Below are positions 35,144 to 44,563 of a stretch of DNA of 64,000 nt, one piece after another (position 1 is the stretch's first letter; every line of letters begins with the position of its first letter). The translations under genes and the position numbers were made by a program. The notes beneath the pieces were generated by a model. The model searched no databases. It worked only from the letters and a program-made list of their open reading frames with translations, and had not been told where the DNA came from. The stretch is from an uncultured Porphyromonadaceae bacterium. Its GTDB lineage: Bacteria > Bacteroidota > Bacteroidia > Bacteroidales > Muribaculaceae. Where the stretch lies: NCBI GenBank assembly GCA_900548975.1, contig URMS01000008.1, forward strand, positions 1-64,000, in the 5' to 3' direction.

Positions 35144-36220
35144 ATGCAAGATTTGTCAGTAATCACCGAGTGGATACACAGCTTTCTGGCGTCGTTTATG
35201 CCCGGATGGCTCACCACTACGGTCGAGTGTCTTCTGATAGGCGTGGGCCTTCTGCTTGTCTATGCCTTGCTCGCACTCTTCTACATATACTACGAGCGTA
35301 AACTCTGCGCCGCTTTCCAGTGCCGCCTCGGCCCGAACCGTGTAGGCCCCATGGGTCTTCTGCAGAGCTTCGCCGATATGTTCAAGATGCTCATCAAGGA
35401 AATTATCCACCTCAACCATATCGACCGCTTCCTTTTCGCTCTGGCGCCCTATCTGGTGATTCTCGCCTCGATGCTTGCGTTTGCAGTGCTTCCCTGGGGC
35501 AACGGTCTGCAGGTTATCGACTTCAATATCGGTATCTTCTTCCTTATCGCCGTGTCGAGTATCGGCGTACTGGGTATCCTGCTTGCCGGATGGTCGAGTA
35601 ACAACAAATTCACCCTCATCGGTTCGCTCCGTTCGGGCGCACAGATGATAAGCTACGAGCTTTCCATCGGTCTGTCGGTTATCACCATCGTATGTCTGGC
35701 CGGCACCATGTCGGTAGGCGGCATTGTGGAAGCTCAGTCCGATCTCTGGTTTATCTTCAAGGGCCATGTTCCCGCCATCATCGCCTTTGTGATATATATG
35801 ATAGCGGGTACTGCCGAAACCAACCGCGGCCCGTTCGACCTTCCCGAGGCCGAGAGCGAGCTTACCGCCGGCTACCACACCGAATATTCCGGTATCCACT
35901 TCGGTTTCTTCTACCTCGCCGAATACCTCAATCTCTTTATCGTGTCGGGTGTGGCCTCGCTCCTCTTCTTCGGCGGCTGGATGCCCTTACACGTACCCGG
36001 CTGGGAAGCTTTCAACCATATAATGGACTATATCCCCTCGGTGATCTGGTTCCTTGGCAAAGCTTTCGTGCTGTCGTTCATCATCATCTGGTTCAAGTGG
36101 ACATTCCCCCGTCTGCGTATCGACCAGCTGCTGGCGCTCGAATGGAAATATCTCCTCCCCATCAACCTTGTCAACCTTGTGCTGATGGTGCTGATCATCA
36201 TCTTCGGATGGCATTTCTAA
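35144..36220 (+). CDS. nuoH: NADH-quinone oxidoreductase subunit H
   Basis: A 358-residue membrane subunit with eight to nine helices. The quinone-site loops are clear: YYERKLCAAFQCRLGPNRVGPMGLLQ and AETNRGPFDLPEAESELTAGYHTEYSG. It is the last nuo gene before the inserted ATP synthase genes; only 34 bases separate it from atpD, with no terminator or promoter motif. Confidence 0.98.
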   Translation: MQDLSVITEWIHSFLASFMPGWLTTTVECLLIGVGLLLVYALLALFYIYYERKLCAAFQCRLGPNRVGPMGLLQSFADMFKMLIKEIIHLNHIDRFLFALAPYLVILASMLAFAVLPWGNGLQVIDFNIGIFFLIAVSSIGVLGILLAGWSSNNKFTLIGSLRSGAQMISYELSIGLSVITIVCLAGTMSVGGIVEAQSDLWFIFKGHVPAIIAFVIYMIAGTAETNRGPFDLPEAESELTAGYHTEYSGIHFGFFYLAEYLNLFIVSGVASLLFFGGWMPLHVPGWEAFNHIMDYIPSVIWFLGKAFVLSFIIIWFKWTFPRLRIDQLLALEWKYLLPINLVNLVLMVLIIIFGWHF

Positions 36221-36254
36221 TCTAAAGTCTAAACTCAAAACACACTCCATACAA

Positions 36255-37757
36255 ATGAGCGACAAAACAGGCAAGATTGCCCAGGTGATAGGCCCGGTGG
36301 TCGACGTTGTCTTCGAAGGCGACGATAACATCATCCCGCCGATTTACACGGCTCTCAAAATCGACCGCCCCGACGGCTCCGAGCTGATTCTCGAAGTGGA
36401 GCAGCACATCGGTGAGGACACCGTGCGCTGTGTGGCCATGGAAAGTACCGACGGCTTGCGCCGCGGCCTCGAGGTGAAGAACCTCGACCGACCTATCGCC
36501 GTTCCGACCGGCGAACAGATTAAAGGTCGTCTTCTCAATGTTATCGGTGAGGCCATCGACAAGCTTCCCGAGCTTAACCGCGACAATCTTCGCTCTATCC
36601 ACCAGCCCGCGCCCGAGTACGAGGACCTTACCATCGGTACTGAGATCCTCACCACCGGTATCAAGGTTATCGACCTTCTCGAGCCCTACAGCAAGGGCGG
36701 TAAGATCGGTCTGTTCGGGGGCGCCGGTGTGGGCAAGACCGTGCTCATCATGGAGCTTATCAACAATATCGCCAAAGGACACGACGGCTTCTCGGTATTC
36801 ACCGGTGTGGGCGAGCGTACCCGCGAGGGCAACGACCTTCTCCGCGAGATGATCGAGAGCGGTGTAATGAAATACGGCGATAAATTCAAGGAAGGCCTCG
36901 AGCGCGGCGAATGGAACCTTGCCGACGTCGACAAGGAGCAGCTGGCTCAGTCGCAGGCAACACTGGTGTTCGGCCAGATGAACGAGCCGCCGGGCGCACG
37001 TCTGCGTGTGGCGCTGTCGGGTCTTACTGTGGCCGAGCAGTTCCGCGACCAGGGTGCCGGCGGTAAGGACGTTCTTCTCTTTATCGACAACATCTTCCGT
37101 TTCACCCAGGCGGGTTCCGAGGTGTCGGCTCTTCTCGGCCGTATGCCTTCGGCCGTGGGCTACCAGCCCACACTGGCGTCCGAAATGGGTGCCCTGCAGG
37201 AACGTATCACCTCTACGAAGAACGGTTCGATTACCTCGGTACAGGCCATCTACGTGCCTGCCGACGACCTTACCGACCCCGCGCCCGCCACAACCTTCAG
37301 CTTCCTCGATGCCACTACGGTGCTCAACCGTAAGATTACCGAGCTCGGTATCTATCCGGCCGTGGATCCTCTCGAATCCACCTCGCGTATCCTCGATCCC
37401 AACATCGTAGGCGAAGAGCACTACAACACCGCTCAGGCAGTGAAGCAGCTGCTCCAGAAATATAACGAACTTCAGGATATCATCGCCATCCTCGGTGTCG
37501 ACGAACTTTCCGATGACGACAAACTTGTGGTGCACCGCGCCCGCCGAGCCCAGCGATTCCTCTCCCAGCCTTTCCACGTGGCCGAGCAGTTCACCGGCCT
37601 CAAGGGTGTGCTTGTGCCTCTGAGCGAGACTATCCGCGGCTTCAAGATGATTCTCAACGGCGAAGTCGACGAATATCCCGAACAGGCATTCCTCAACGTC
37701 GGCACCATCGACGAAGCCATCGAGAAAGGCAAACGCCTTCTGGCCGAAGTTCAATAA
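36255..37757 (+). CDS. atpD: F1Fo ATP synthase subunit beta
   Basis: A 500-residue catalytic subunit of F1. P-loop GGAGVGKT at 155-162, GERTREGND near 188, the LLFIDNIFRFTQAGSEVSALLGRMPSAVGYQPTL segment and the C-terminal helical domain are intact. First of eight atp genes in the Bacteroidetes order, lying directly behind nuoH. Confidence 0.99.
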   Translation: MSDKTGKIAQVIGPVVDVVFEGDDNIIPPIYTALKIDRPDGSELILEVEQHIGEDTVRCVAMESTDGLRRGLEVKNLDRPIAVPTGEQIKGRLLNVIGEAIDKLPELNRDNLRSIHQPAPEYEDLTIGTEILTTGIKVIDLLEPYSKGGKIGLFGGAGVGKTVLIMELINNIAKGHDGFSVFTGVGERTREGNDLLREMIESGVMKYGDKFKEGLERGEWNLADVDKEQLAQSQATLVFGQMNEPPGARLRVALSGLTVAEQFRDQGAGGKDVLLFIDNIFRFTQAGSEVSALLGRMPSAVGYQPTLASEMGALQERITSTKNGSITSVQAIYVPADDLTDPAPATTFSFLDATTVLNRKITELGIYPAVDPLESTSRILDPNIVGEEHYNTAQAVKQLLQKYNELQDIIAILGVDELSDDDKLVVHRARRAQRFLSQPFHVAEQFTGLKGVLVPLSETIRGFKMILNGEVDEYPEQAFLNVGTIDEAIEKGKRLLAEVQ

Positions 37758-37777
37758 TTTAATGACAGCTTAGAAAC

Positions 37778-38014
37778 ATGACACTCAAGATAATCTCCGC
37801 TCAGGAAGTAGTCTTCGACGGCGAAGTCACTTCGGTGACACTTCCCGGCACCATGGGCGAATTTACCGTGCTGCGAAACCACGCGACACTTCTTTCCACC
37901 CTGTCGGCCGGCAAAGTGCGCTATACCGACGGCTCCGGCGCCGACGGCGAGGCCGACATCACCGGCGGAATAGCCGATATCGACAATAACGTAGTGTCTG
38001 TTTGTGTCTACTGA
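37778..38014 (+). CDS. atpC: F1Fo ATP synthase subunit epsilon (short form)
   Basis: A 78-residue protein containing only the N-terminal beta-sandwich (MTLKIISAQEVVFDGEVTSVTLPGTMGEFTVLRNHATLLSTL). The C-terminal two-helix domain of longer epsilon subunits, which inhibits ATP hydrolysis, is missing. Short epsilon subunits of this type are common in Bacteroidetes. It should couple the rotor to F1 but not act as an inhibitory latch. Confidence 0.93.
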   Translation: MTLKIISAQEVVFDGEVTSVTLPGTMGEFTVLRNHATLLSTLSAGKVRYTDGSGADGEADITGGIADIDNNVVSVCVY

Positions 38015-38020
38015 TATTTT

Positions 38021-39154
38021 ATGAAGCGCCTGTATACAATACTGACAGTTATCCTGCTGGGAGTCTTCTCGACTTTTGCCGCCGAACAGGCAGCAAGCGC
38101 CGACAGTACTTCGCAGGAGAAACTGAACCCCAAGGAAATCATCTTCGAGCACCTTGGCGACGCATATGGTTGGGAGGTTCCCTTCGACCATCATCACCGG
38201 ATTCCCCTCCCGATCATAGTATACGGCACCGACGGATTCCACTGCTTCTCGTCGTCGCATATCACCGGAGGCGAGACCTACGATGACAACGGACATCTCT
38301 TCTGTCTGGCTCCTTTCGGAAGTCCTCACGAGGGTAAGGTAGTGGAACTTGTCGACGGCAAGGAAGTGCGCCCCATCGATATTTCGATCACCAAGAATGT
38401 GGCAGCGCTGTTCATATCCGTGCTGCTTGTGGCAGGCCTGCTGCTCTGGCTCGCGGCTTTCCACCGCAAGAACCGCTTCAAGGCTCCCCGCAAGGGCCTC
38501 GGAGCCATAGAGGCCATGGTCACCTTCATCTACGACGGTGTGGTAAAGCCCACCCTCGGTCCGCAGGCACGCAAGTTCGCGCCCTACCTGGTGACGGTGT
38601 TCTTCTTCATTCTTGCCATGAACCTGCTGGGACTCATCGTCATTTTCCCCGGGGGCGCCAATCTTACCGGCAATATTGCCGTCACACTGGTCCTTTCGGT
38701 AATCACTTTCCTGGTCACCAACCTGATGGCCAACAAGCACTACTGGAAAGAGATCTTCTGGCCCGATGTGCCCGTCTGGCTCAAGTGTCCCATACCCATC
38801 ATGCAGGTGATAGAGGTATTCGGCATGTTCACCAAACCGGCGGCGCTGACCGTGCGTCTGTTCGCCAACATGATGGGCGGCCACATGATAGTGATAACAC
38901 TCACCCTGCTCATCTTCATCTTCAGCGCTGTCAGCCCGGCAGCAGGCGGAGGTGCGACGGTGGTATCGCTTATCTTCTCGATATTCATGCTTCTCATCGA
39001 CGTACTGGTAAGCTTTATCCAGGCATATGTATTCACCATGCTCTCGACCATCTTTATTTCGCTGGCCCAGGAGCATGAACACACCAAGGAAGCCCACGAG
39101 GTGACCGAAGCACTGCAGGCCGAACTTGCAGAGGGTCCTGTGGACGCCAAATAA
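38021..39154 (+). CDS. atpB: F1Fo ATP synthase subunit a
   Basis: A 377-residue membrane stator subunit. It starts with a signal-like helix (MKRLYTILTVILLGVFSTFA) and a hydrophilic N-terminal region of about 110 residues that E. coli AtpB lacks; this is usual in Bacteroidetes. The essential arginine is Arg279 in ALTVRLFANMMGG; the second half-channel helix follows. It starts 6 bases after atpC. Confidence 0.97.
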   Translation: MKRLYTILTVILLGVFSTFAAEQAASADSTSQEKLNPKEIIFEHLGDAYGWEVPFDHHHRIPLPIIVYGTDGFHCFSSSHITGGETYDDNGHLFCLAPFGSPHEGKVVELVDGKEVRPIDISITKNVAALFISVLLVAGLLLWLAAFHRKNRFKAPRKGLGAIEAMVTFIYDGVVKPTLGPQARKFAPYLVTVFFFILAMNLLGLIVIFPGGANLTGNIAVTLVLSVITFLVTNLMANKHYWKEIFWPDVPVWLKCPIPIMQVIEVFGMFTKPAALTVRLFANMMGGHMIVITLTLLIFIFSAVSPAAGGGATVVSLIFSIFMLLIDVLVSFIQAYVFTMLSTIFISLAQEHEHTKEAHEVTEALQAELAEGPVDAK

Positions 39155-39198
39155 CGATATTACAAAAAACTTAAATACACACTAAAACTTAAAAAACT

Positions 39199-39438
39199 AT
39201 GTTTGGTCTTTTAGCAGAACTTTCCCTCACGGGTCTGGGCGCCAGCATCGGCGCAGCAATCGCAGCAATCGGCGCAGGTATCGGTATCGGTAAAATCGGC
39301 GCTGCCGCTATGGAAGCCATCGCCCGTCAGCCCGAGGCTGCCGGTGATATCCGAAGCAATATGATTGTCATCGCCGCCCTTGTGGAAGGTGTGGCTCTCT
39401 TCGCCGTTATTGTCTGCGTACTCGCCCTCTTCGTCTAA
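39199..39438 (+). CDS. atpE: F1Fo ATP synthase subunit c
   Basis: A 79-residue hairpin of two membrane helices joined by the polar loop ARQPE. The ion-carrying residue is Glu63 (ALVEGVALF). The Ser/Thr that follows this Glu in classical Na+-binding rings is absent, so H+ coupling is more likely. Confidence 0.97.
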   Translation: MFGLLAELSLTGLGASIGAAIAAIGAGIGIGKIGAAAMEAIARQPEAAGDIRSNMIVIAALVEGVALFAVIVCVLALFV

Positions 39439-39458
39439 TCTTCTGCCAATCCTTGTAA

Positions 39459-39956
39459 ATGGAACTATTCACGCCTGATTTCGGCTTGATTTTCTGGATG
39501 TTTGTGGCTTTCGGAGTGCTTTTCCTGGTACTTTGGAGATTCGCATGGCCCATCATCCTCAAAACCGTCGACAGCCGGGCCGAACTCATAGACAAGGGTG
39601 TAGAATACGCGCAGAACGCCAAGGAACAGCTCGACAACGCCCGTCGCGAAGCCGAGACCTATCTCAATGAGGCACGCCGTCAGCAGGCCGACATCCTCCG
39701 CGATGCCGACAAGATGAAGACGCAAATCATAGAGCAGGCCCGCCAGGCCGCTCAGCTCGAAGCTCAGAAGGTGATGGACAACGCGAAACTCCAGATCCAG
39801 CAGCAGCAGAAAGAGGCTCAGCAGCAGTTCCGAAACCAAGTGAGCGAATTCGCCCTTGCCATCGCCGGTAAGATTGTTCACCGACAGATGGAAGAGGACA
39901 ACGCCCAAAACCAGTTGGTCGACTCTTTGCTCGACGAGATTGAAAAGAAAAACTGA
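39459..39956 (+). CDS. atpF: F1Fo ATP synthase subunit b
   Basis: A 165-residue peripheral stalk subunit: one N-terminal membrane helix (FGLIFWMFVAFGVLFLVLWRF) followed by a long coiled coil rich in Ala, Gln, Glu and Arg. It starts 20 bases after atpE and ends 5 bases before atpH. Confidence 0.96.
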   Translation: MELFTPDFGLIFWMFVAFGVLFLVLWRFAWPIILKTVDSRAELIDKGVEYAQNAKEQLDNARREAETYLNEARRQQADILRDADKMKTQIIEQARQAAQLEAQKVMDNAKLQIQQQQKEAQQQFRNQVSEFALAIAGKIVHRQMEEDNAQNQLVDSLLDEIEKKN

Positions 39957-39961
39957 TACAG

Positions 39962-40513
39962 ATGGACCAAGGCCTGATACCCCGCAGATATGCCAAAGCG
40001 CTCTATGAAGTAGGTGAACAGCGGCATGACAACGAGAAGCTTTATTCTCTGATGCAGTCGCTGGCGGCTGCTTTCGCCAATGAGCCCGCTCTGGCCGCTA
40101 CACTGGCCAACCCCTTTGTGGCCGACAGCGACAAGACATCGCTTCTGCTGCACGCCGTATATGGCGCCGATACCGCAGGTGCCGACGCCACATACGTCGA
40201 TTTCGTGAAGTTGCTCGAAAACAACCGACGTGTCGACATGGCGCGGGCCATCGCTCTTGCTTTTATCAGTCTCTACCGCAAGGAACATTCTATCTATCGC
40301 GTAGCCATTGCCAGTGCCGCTCCTCTGGGCGACGCCGAGAAAGCGCGTCTCCAGGCTATAATCAGCAGGCACATCGGCAAAGGCACTATGGAATATGAAT
40401 ATAGCGTAGATCCTTCGCTGATTGGCGGCTTTACCGTTACGGTCAATTCCGAGCGTCTCGACGCTTCGGTGAGCAACGAGCTCAAGCGTCTCCGCCTCAG
40501 CCTTGTAAATTGA
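39962..40513 (+). CDS. atpH: F1Fo ATP synthase subunit delta
   Basis: A 183-residue protein joining the peripheral stalk to F1. Family pattern: IPRRYAKALYEVGEQ at the start and GGFTVTVNSERLDASVSNELKRLRLSL at the end. The length is normal. Confidence 0.95.
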   Translation: MDQGLIPRRYAKALYEVGEQRHDNEKLYSLMQSLAAAFANEPALAATLANPFVADSDKTSLLLHAVYGADTAGADATYVDFVKLLENNRRVDMARAIALAFISLYRKEHSIYRVAIASAAPLGDAEKARLQAIISRHIGKGTMEYEYSVDPSLIGGFTVTVNSERLDASVSNELKRLRLSLVN

Positions 40514-40562
40514 TTTTTCCTCCCTCCCCAATATTAATTACCACGCAAGACCTTCGCATAAA

Positions 40563-42134
40563 ATGATCAATCCAAGCGAAATATCCCAAGTACTAAAGCA
40601 ACAACTCGAAAACGTCAACTCCAAAATCGCGTTCGAAGAAGTGGGCACCGTGCTCGAAGTAGGCGACGGCGTGGCCCACGTCTATGGTCTCGACAATGTG
40701 GGCGCAAACGAGCTTGTGGAGTTCGAAAACGGCGTGAAAGGTGTTGCTCTCAACCTTGAGGAAAGCAACGTCGGCGTCATTCTGCTCAATGAGGTCAACA
40801 AAGTGACCGAGAACATGACCGTGCGCCGCACAGGCGAAATCGCCTCGATTCCCGTGGGCGAAGGCTTGCTCGGACGCGTCATCAATATCCTTGGCGAGCC
40901 TATCGACGGGCGCGGACCCATCGGCGGCGACCTCATCCGTCTGCCGCTCGAGCGCAAGGCTCCCGGTGTAATCTACCGTCAGCCCGTGAACCAGCCGCTC
41001 CAGACCGGTCTCAAGGCCATCGACTCGATGGTGCCCATAGGCCGCGGTCAGCGCGAGCTTATCATCGGCGACCGTCAGATCGGTAAGACAGCCATCGCCA
41101 TCGACACCATCATCAACCAGCGCAAAGGCTACGAAGTAGGCAAGCCAGTATACTGCATCTATGTGGCCATCGGACAGAAGGCATCGTCTATCGCCGCAAC
41201 TGTCGAGGCTCTCCGTCAGCACGGCGCTCTCGACTACACTGTCGTAGTGGCCGCCACAGCCTCCGAATCGGCAGCCATGCGCTATCTGGCACCCTTCGCA
41301 GGCGTTGCGATCGGCGAATTCTTCCGCGATACCGGCCGCGACGCACTCATCGTCTACGATGATCTTTCCAAGCAGGCCGTGGCATACCGCGAGGTATCGC
41401 TCATCCTCAAGCGTCCTTCTGGCCGTGAGGCATATCCCGGCGATATTTTCTACCTCCATTCGCGTCTGCTCGAACGTGCCGCAAAGATCATCGACAATCA
41501 GGAAGTGGCATCGCAGATGAACGACCTCCCCGAGGTCCTCAAGCCCATGGTAAAGGCCGGCGGCTCGCTTACTGCACTTCCTATCATCGAGACTCAGGCC
41601 GGCGACGTTTCGGCCTACATCCCTACCAACGTAATCTCTATTACCGACGGTCAGATATTCCTCGAGACCGCGCTGTTCAACCGCGGTATTCGACCGGCCA
41701 TCAACGTAGGTATCTCCGTATCGCGTGTGGGCGGCTCGGCTCAGGTGAAGGCCATGAAGAAAGTGGCCGGTACCCTCAAGATCGACCAGGCTCAGTTCCG
41801 CGAGCTCGAATCGTTCACCAAGTTCGGCGGCGATATCGACGCCGTTACAGCGCGTGTAATCGACAAGGGCCGCAAGAACGAACGCCTCCTCATCCAGCCC
41901 CAGTACAACCCCATGCCGGTCGAAGAGGAAATCGCCATCATCTACTGCGGCGTCAACGGCCTGCTGGCCAATGTGCCCGTGGAGAAGGTAGCTGATTTCG
42001 AAAAACAGTTTCTGCAGCTGCTCCACGCAAAATATGCCGACGACGTTCTGGCAGTGCTGGCGCAGGGCAAACTGACCGACGAGGTACAGGATAAACTTAA
42101 ATCCGCCGCTCAGGAAGTGGCCGCACGTTTCTAA
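40563..42134 (+). CDS. atpA: F1Fo ATP synthase subunit alpha
   Basis: A 523-residue non-catalytic F1 subunit. The P-loop reads GDRQIGKTA (169-177), with Ile where most alpha subunits have Thr. Other motifs (ASESAAMRYLAPFAG, YDDLSKQAVAYREVSLILKRPSGREAYPGDIFYLHSRLLERA) are intact. Confidence 0.99.
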   Translation: MINPSEISQVLKQQLENVNSKIAFEEVGTVLEVGDGVAHVYGLDNVGANELVEFENGVKGVALNLEESNVGVILLNEVNKVTENMTVRRTGEIASIPVGEGLLGRVINILGEPIDGRGPIGGDLIRLPLERKAPGVIYRQPVNQPLQTGLKAIDSMVPIGRGQRELIIGDRQIGKTAIAIDTIINQRKGYEVGKPVYCIYVAIGQKASSIAATVEALRQHGALDYTVVVAATASESAAMRYLAPFAGVAIGEFFRDTGRDALIVYDDLSKQAVAYREVSLILKRPSGREAYPGDIFYLHSRLLERAAKIIDNQEVASQMNDLPEVLKPMVKAGGSLTALPIIETQAGDVSAYIPTNVISITDGQIFLETALFNRGIRPAINVGISVSRVGGSAQVKAMKKVAGTLKIDQAQFRELESFTKFGGDIDAVTARVIDKGRKNERLLIQPQYNPMPVEEEIAIIYCGVNGLLANVPVEKVADFEKQFLQLLHAKYADDVLAVLAQGKLTDEVQDKLKSAAQEVAARF

Positions 42135-42144
42135 ACCGATAACA

Positions 42145-43029
42145 ATGGCAACATTACGCGAACTCAAAGGACGCATCGGCTCGGTTGCTTCTTCCGAGAA
42201 GATTACGGGTGCGATGAAAATGATATCGTCGGCCAAGATGCACAAGGCCGAAGGCGTGTTGCGCCGGCTCGTACCCTTCGGCGAATGCGTACGCACTATC
42301 ATCGCCAGTCTTCTCTCTTCCGACGCACCTGTGAGCTCGCCCCTGGCGCAGCCTCACCGCAGCGTCAGGAAAGTTGCTCTCGTTGTCCTCGGCAGCGACG
42401 ACGGTCTCTGCGGCGCATACAATGTCAATATCTTCAAAGGCGTGCTCGACACCATCGCCGGTCTCCGCAAGGAGTACGGCGATGATATCGCTTTCGAAAT
42501 CATGCCCGTGGGCAAAAAGATGGCCAAGGCTTTCGGCCGTATCAGCGCCGACCCAGCCATCACGGTAACGGTTCCCGAAGGCATCAGCTCGAAAAGCGAC
42601 GGCGATTCGGTGAAAGACTTCGCCAAGACCCTCGAGAACGGTTTTCTCGACGGAGCTTTCGATATGGTCGAACTGGTGTATATGCACTATCATTCGGCCG
42701 GCCGCCAGCGCTATACCGCCGAGACATACCTGCCGGTATCGACTGGCGAGCTCGCCGGTGGCAAAGGCGCCGGACGCCCCTGCATATTCGAACCCGACGC
42801 CCACTCCATATTCGCCGCAGCACTTCCGATGTATCTGCTGTCGAGAATGCAGTCGGCTTTCGCCGAAAACCGTGCCTCCGAACAGGCCGCACGCGTCATG
42901 GCAATGCAGAGTGCCAACGACAACGCTCAGAAACTGCTCGAACAACTTCAACTCGAATACAACAAACTGCGTCAGGCCGGTATCACGACCGAACTCCTCG
43001 ACATCGTCGGCGGACAGGCCCGCGACTGA
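42145..43029 (+). CDS. atpG: F1Fo ATP synthase subunit gamma
   Basis: A 294-residue central shaft subunit: N-terminal coiled-coil strand (LRELKGRIGSVASSEKITGAMKMISSAKMHKAE), Rossmann-like middle (VLGSDDGLCGAYNVNIFKGV) and C-terminal helix (AMQSANDNAQKLLEQLQLEYNKLRQAGITTELLDIVGG). Last atp gene; nuoI follows after 54 bases with no visible terminator or promoter. Confidence 0.98.
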   Translation: MATLRELKGRIGSVASSEKITGAMKMISSAKMHKAEGVLRRLVPFGECVRTIIASLLSSDAPVSSPLAQPHRSVRKVALVVLGSDDGLCGAYNVNIFKGVLDTIAGLRKEYGDDIAFEIMPVGKKMAKAFGRISADPAITVTVPEGISSKSDGDSVKDFAKTLENGFLDGAFDMVELVYMHYHSAGRQRYTAETYLPVSTGELAGGKGAGRPCIFEPDAHSIFAAALPMYLLSRMQSAFAENRASEQAARVMAMQSANDNAQKLLEQLQLEYNKLRQAGITTELLDIVGGQARD

Positions 43030-43083
43030 CCTTGGCAGACCTCATATCAGGATAAATAGTATAAATAATTCAATACCACATAA

Positions 43084-43704
43084 ATGGGTAGTGTAAAAGA
43101 ATACTTTTCATCGTTAGGAACCGGCATTGGCAGCCTTCTCAAAGGCATGAAAGTGACCGGTAAAGAGTTCATCACTCCGAAAATTACAGAGTGCTATCCC
43201 GAAAACCGCGAGACCCACCATCCGGCCGAGCGGTTCCGTGCCGAGCTTCACTTCGTTTACGACGCCGAAGGAAACCACAAATGCATCGCCTGCGGCAACT
43301 GCGAACGCAACTGCCCCAACGGTACCATCACTATCGAATCCAAGATGGTGACAACTCCTGCCGGCACAAAGAAAAAGAAACTCGACAAATATTTCTACGA
43401 TCTCGGCAGCTGCACTTTCTGCCAGCTGTGTGTGACCAACTGTCCGACCTCGGCCATCGCTTTCGACAACGATTTCGAGCAGGCGGTTTTCACCCGCAAC
43501 AAGCTTGTGAAGCAGCTGAACTATCTTCCGGAAAAAGAAGAGCCGGAGCCCACTCCCGAGGAACTCGCACGCGCCGCAGCCGAGCGCGAGGCCAAGATAG
43601 CCGCCGCAAAAGCCAAGGCTGCCGCCGCAAAGGCCGCCAAGGAAGCTGCCGCCGGCGCTGAAAACGCTCCCAAAACCGACGAAGGCGCCGGGAGCGCACA
43701 GTAA
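43084..43704 (+). CDS. nuoI: NADH-quinone oxidoreductase subunit I with Ala/Lys/Glu-rich tail
   Basis: A 206-residue subunit with two [4Fe-4S] sites: Cys67/70/73/77 (CIACGNCERNCP) and Cys110/113/116/120 (CTFCQLCVTNCP). After about residue 150 it carries a 50-residue tail rich in Ala, Lys and Glu (ELARAAAEREAKIAAAKAK...) that is not part of the ferredoxin fold and may form a helix on the exposed peripheral arm. With NuoEFG missing, NuoI is the likely electron entry point. Confidence 0.96.
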   Translation: MGSVKEYFSSLGTGIGSLLKGMKVTGKEFITPKITECYPENRETHHPAERFRAELHFVYDAEGNHKCIACGNCERNCPNGTITIESKMVTTPAGTKKKKLDKYFYDLGSCTFCQLCVTNCPTSAIAFDNDFEQAVFTRNKLVKQLNYLPEKEEPEPTPEELARAAAEREAKIAAAKAKAAAAKAAKEAAAGAENAPKTDEGAGSAQ

Positions 43705-43727
43705 GAGAAAAATATCAATAAACCAAT

Positions 43728-44240
43728 ATGGAATCAGTAGGAAGTATAATCTTGTATTTTATCGTCGCTTTGTCGATGATATTCTTCTCAGTGATGGCCG
43801 TAACGACCCGGAAGATTCTCCGAGCCGCCACATACCTGCTGTTTACCCTTTTTGCCGCCGCCGTGGTATATTTCATGCTCGACTATGAGTTCCTCGGCGC
43901 TGTGCAGATAGCGGTATACGCCGGCGGTATTGTGGTATTGTTTGTCTTTGCGATTCTGCTCACAAGCCGCCCCGGCGACAACAGCGAACGCCTCACCTCG
44001 CGCTCGCGGGTGCTTGGAGCCGTTGCCGCAGTGGCCACTCTTCTGGTGGCCGGCTATGCGCTTCTGAGCCGTACCATGGTGTTCGTCGCAAAGCCTGCCA
44101 TGGAGTCGCCCACGATGGATGCTGTTGGCACCACCCTCATGGGCACCGGCGAAGGTCAGTACTTGCTGCCTTTCGAGGCAGTGAGCGTGTTGTTGCTCGC
44201 ATGTATAATCGGTGGCGTCGTTGTTGCCCGTAAACGCTGA
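43728..44240 (+). CDS. nuoJ: NADH-quinone oxidoreductase subunit J
   Basis: A 170-residue membrane subunit with five helices. Typical sequence: RAATYLLFTLFAAAVVYFMLDYEFLGAVQIAVYAGGIVVLFVFAILLT. It lies 23 bases after nuoI and 6 bases before nuoK. Confidence 0.97.
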   Translation: MESVGSIILYFIVALSMIFFSVMAVTTRKILRAATYLLFTLFAAAVVYFMLDYEFLGAVQIAVYAGGIVVLFVFAILLTSRPGDNSERLTSRSRVLGAVAAVATLLVAGYALLSRTMVFVAKPAMESPTMDAVGTTLMGTGEGQYLLPFEAVSVLLLACIIGGVVVARKR

Positions 44241-44246
44241 TAAATT

Positions 44247-44558
44247 ATGGAAATAACAGCTGTCTACTATCTCATTCCGGCGCTCATCATGTTCTGCTGC
44301 GGTGTATATGGTTTCATCACCCGCAAGAACATGATTGCCATGCTCATTTCTCTGGAACTGATGCTCAACGCCGTCGATATCAATTTTGTAGTGTTCAACC
44401 GCTTCCTCTATCCCGAACAGATGGAGGGCATGTTCTTCACTCTCTTCGCCATAGCTATCGCCGCCGCCGAAACGGCACTCGCAATAGCGATTATTATCAA
44501 TATTTTCCGTGCCGCCAAGAATATCGATGTGCGCACCCTTAACGAAATGAAATTCTAA
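44247..44558 (+). CDS. nuoK: NADH-quinone oxidoreductase subunit K
   Basis: A 103-residue subunit with three helices and the conserved glutamates of the proton path (LISLELMLNAVDINFV and AIAIAAAETALAIAIIINIFR). It ends 5 bases before nuoL. Confidence 0.97.
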   Translation: MEITAVYYLIPALIMFCCGVYGFITRKNMIAMLISLELMLNAVDINFVVFNRFLYPEQMEGMFFTLFAIAIAAAETALAIAIIINIFRAAKNIDVRTLNEMKF

Positions 44559-44563
44559 GCTTT

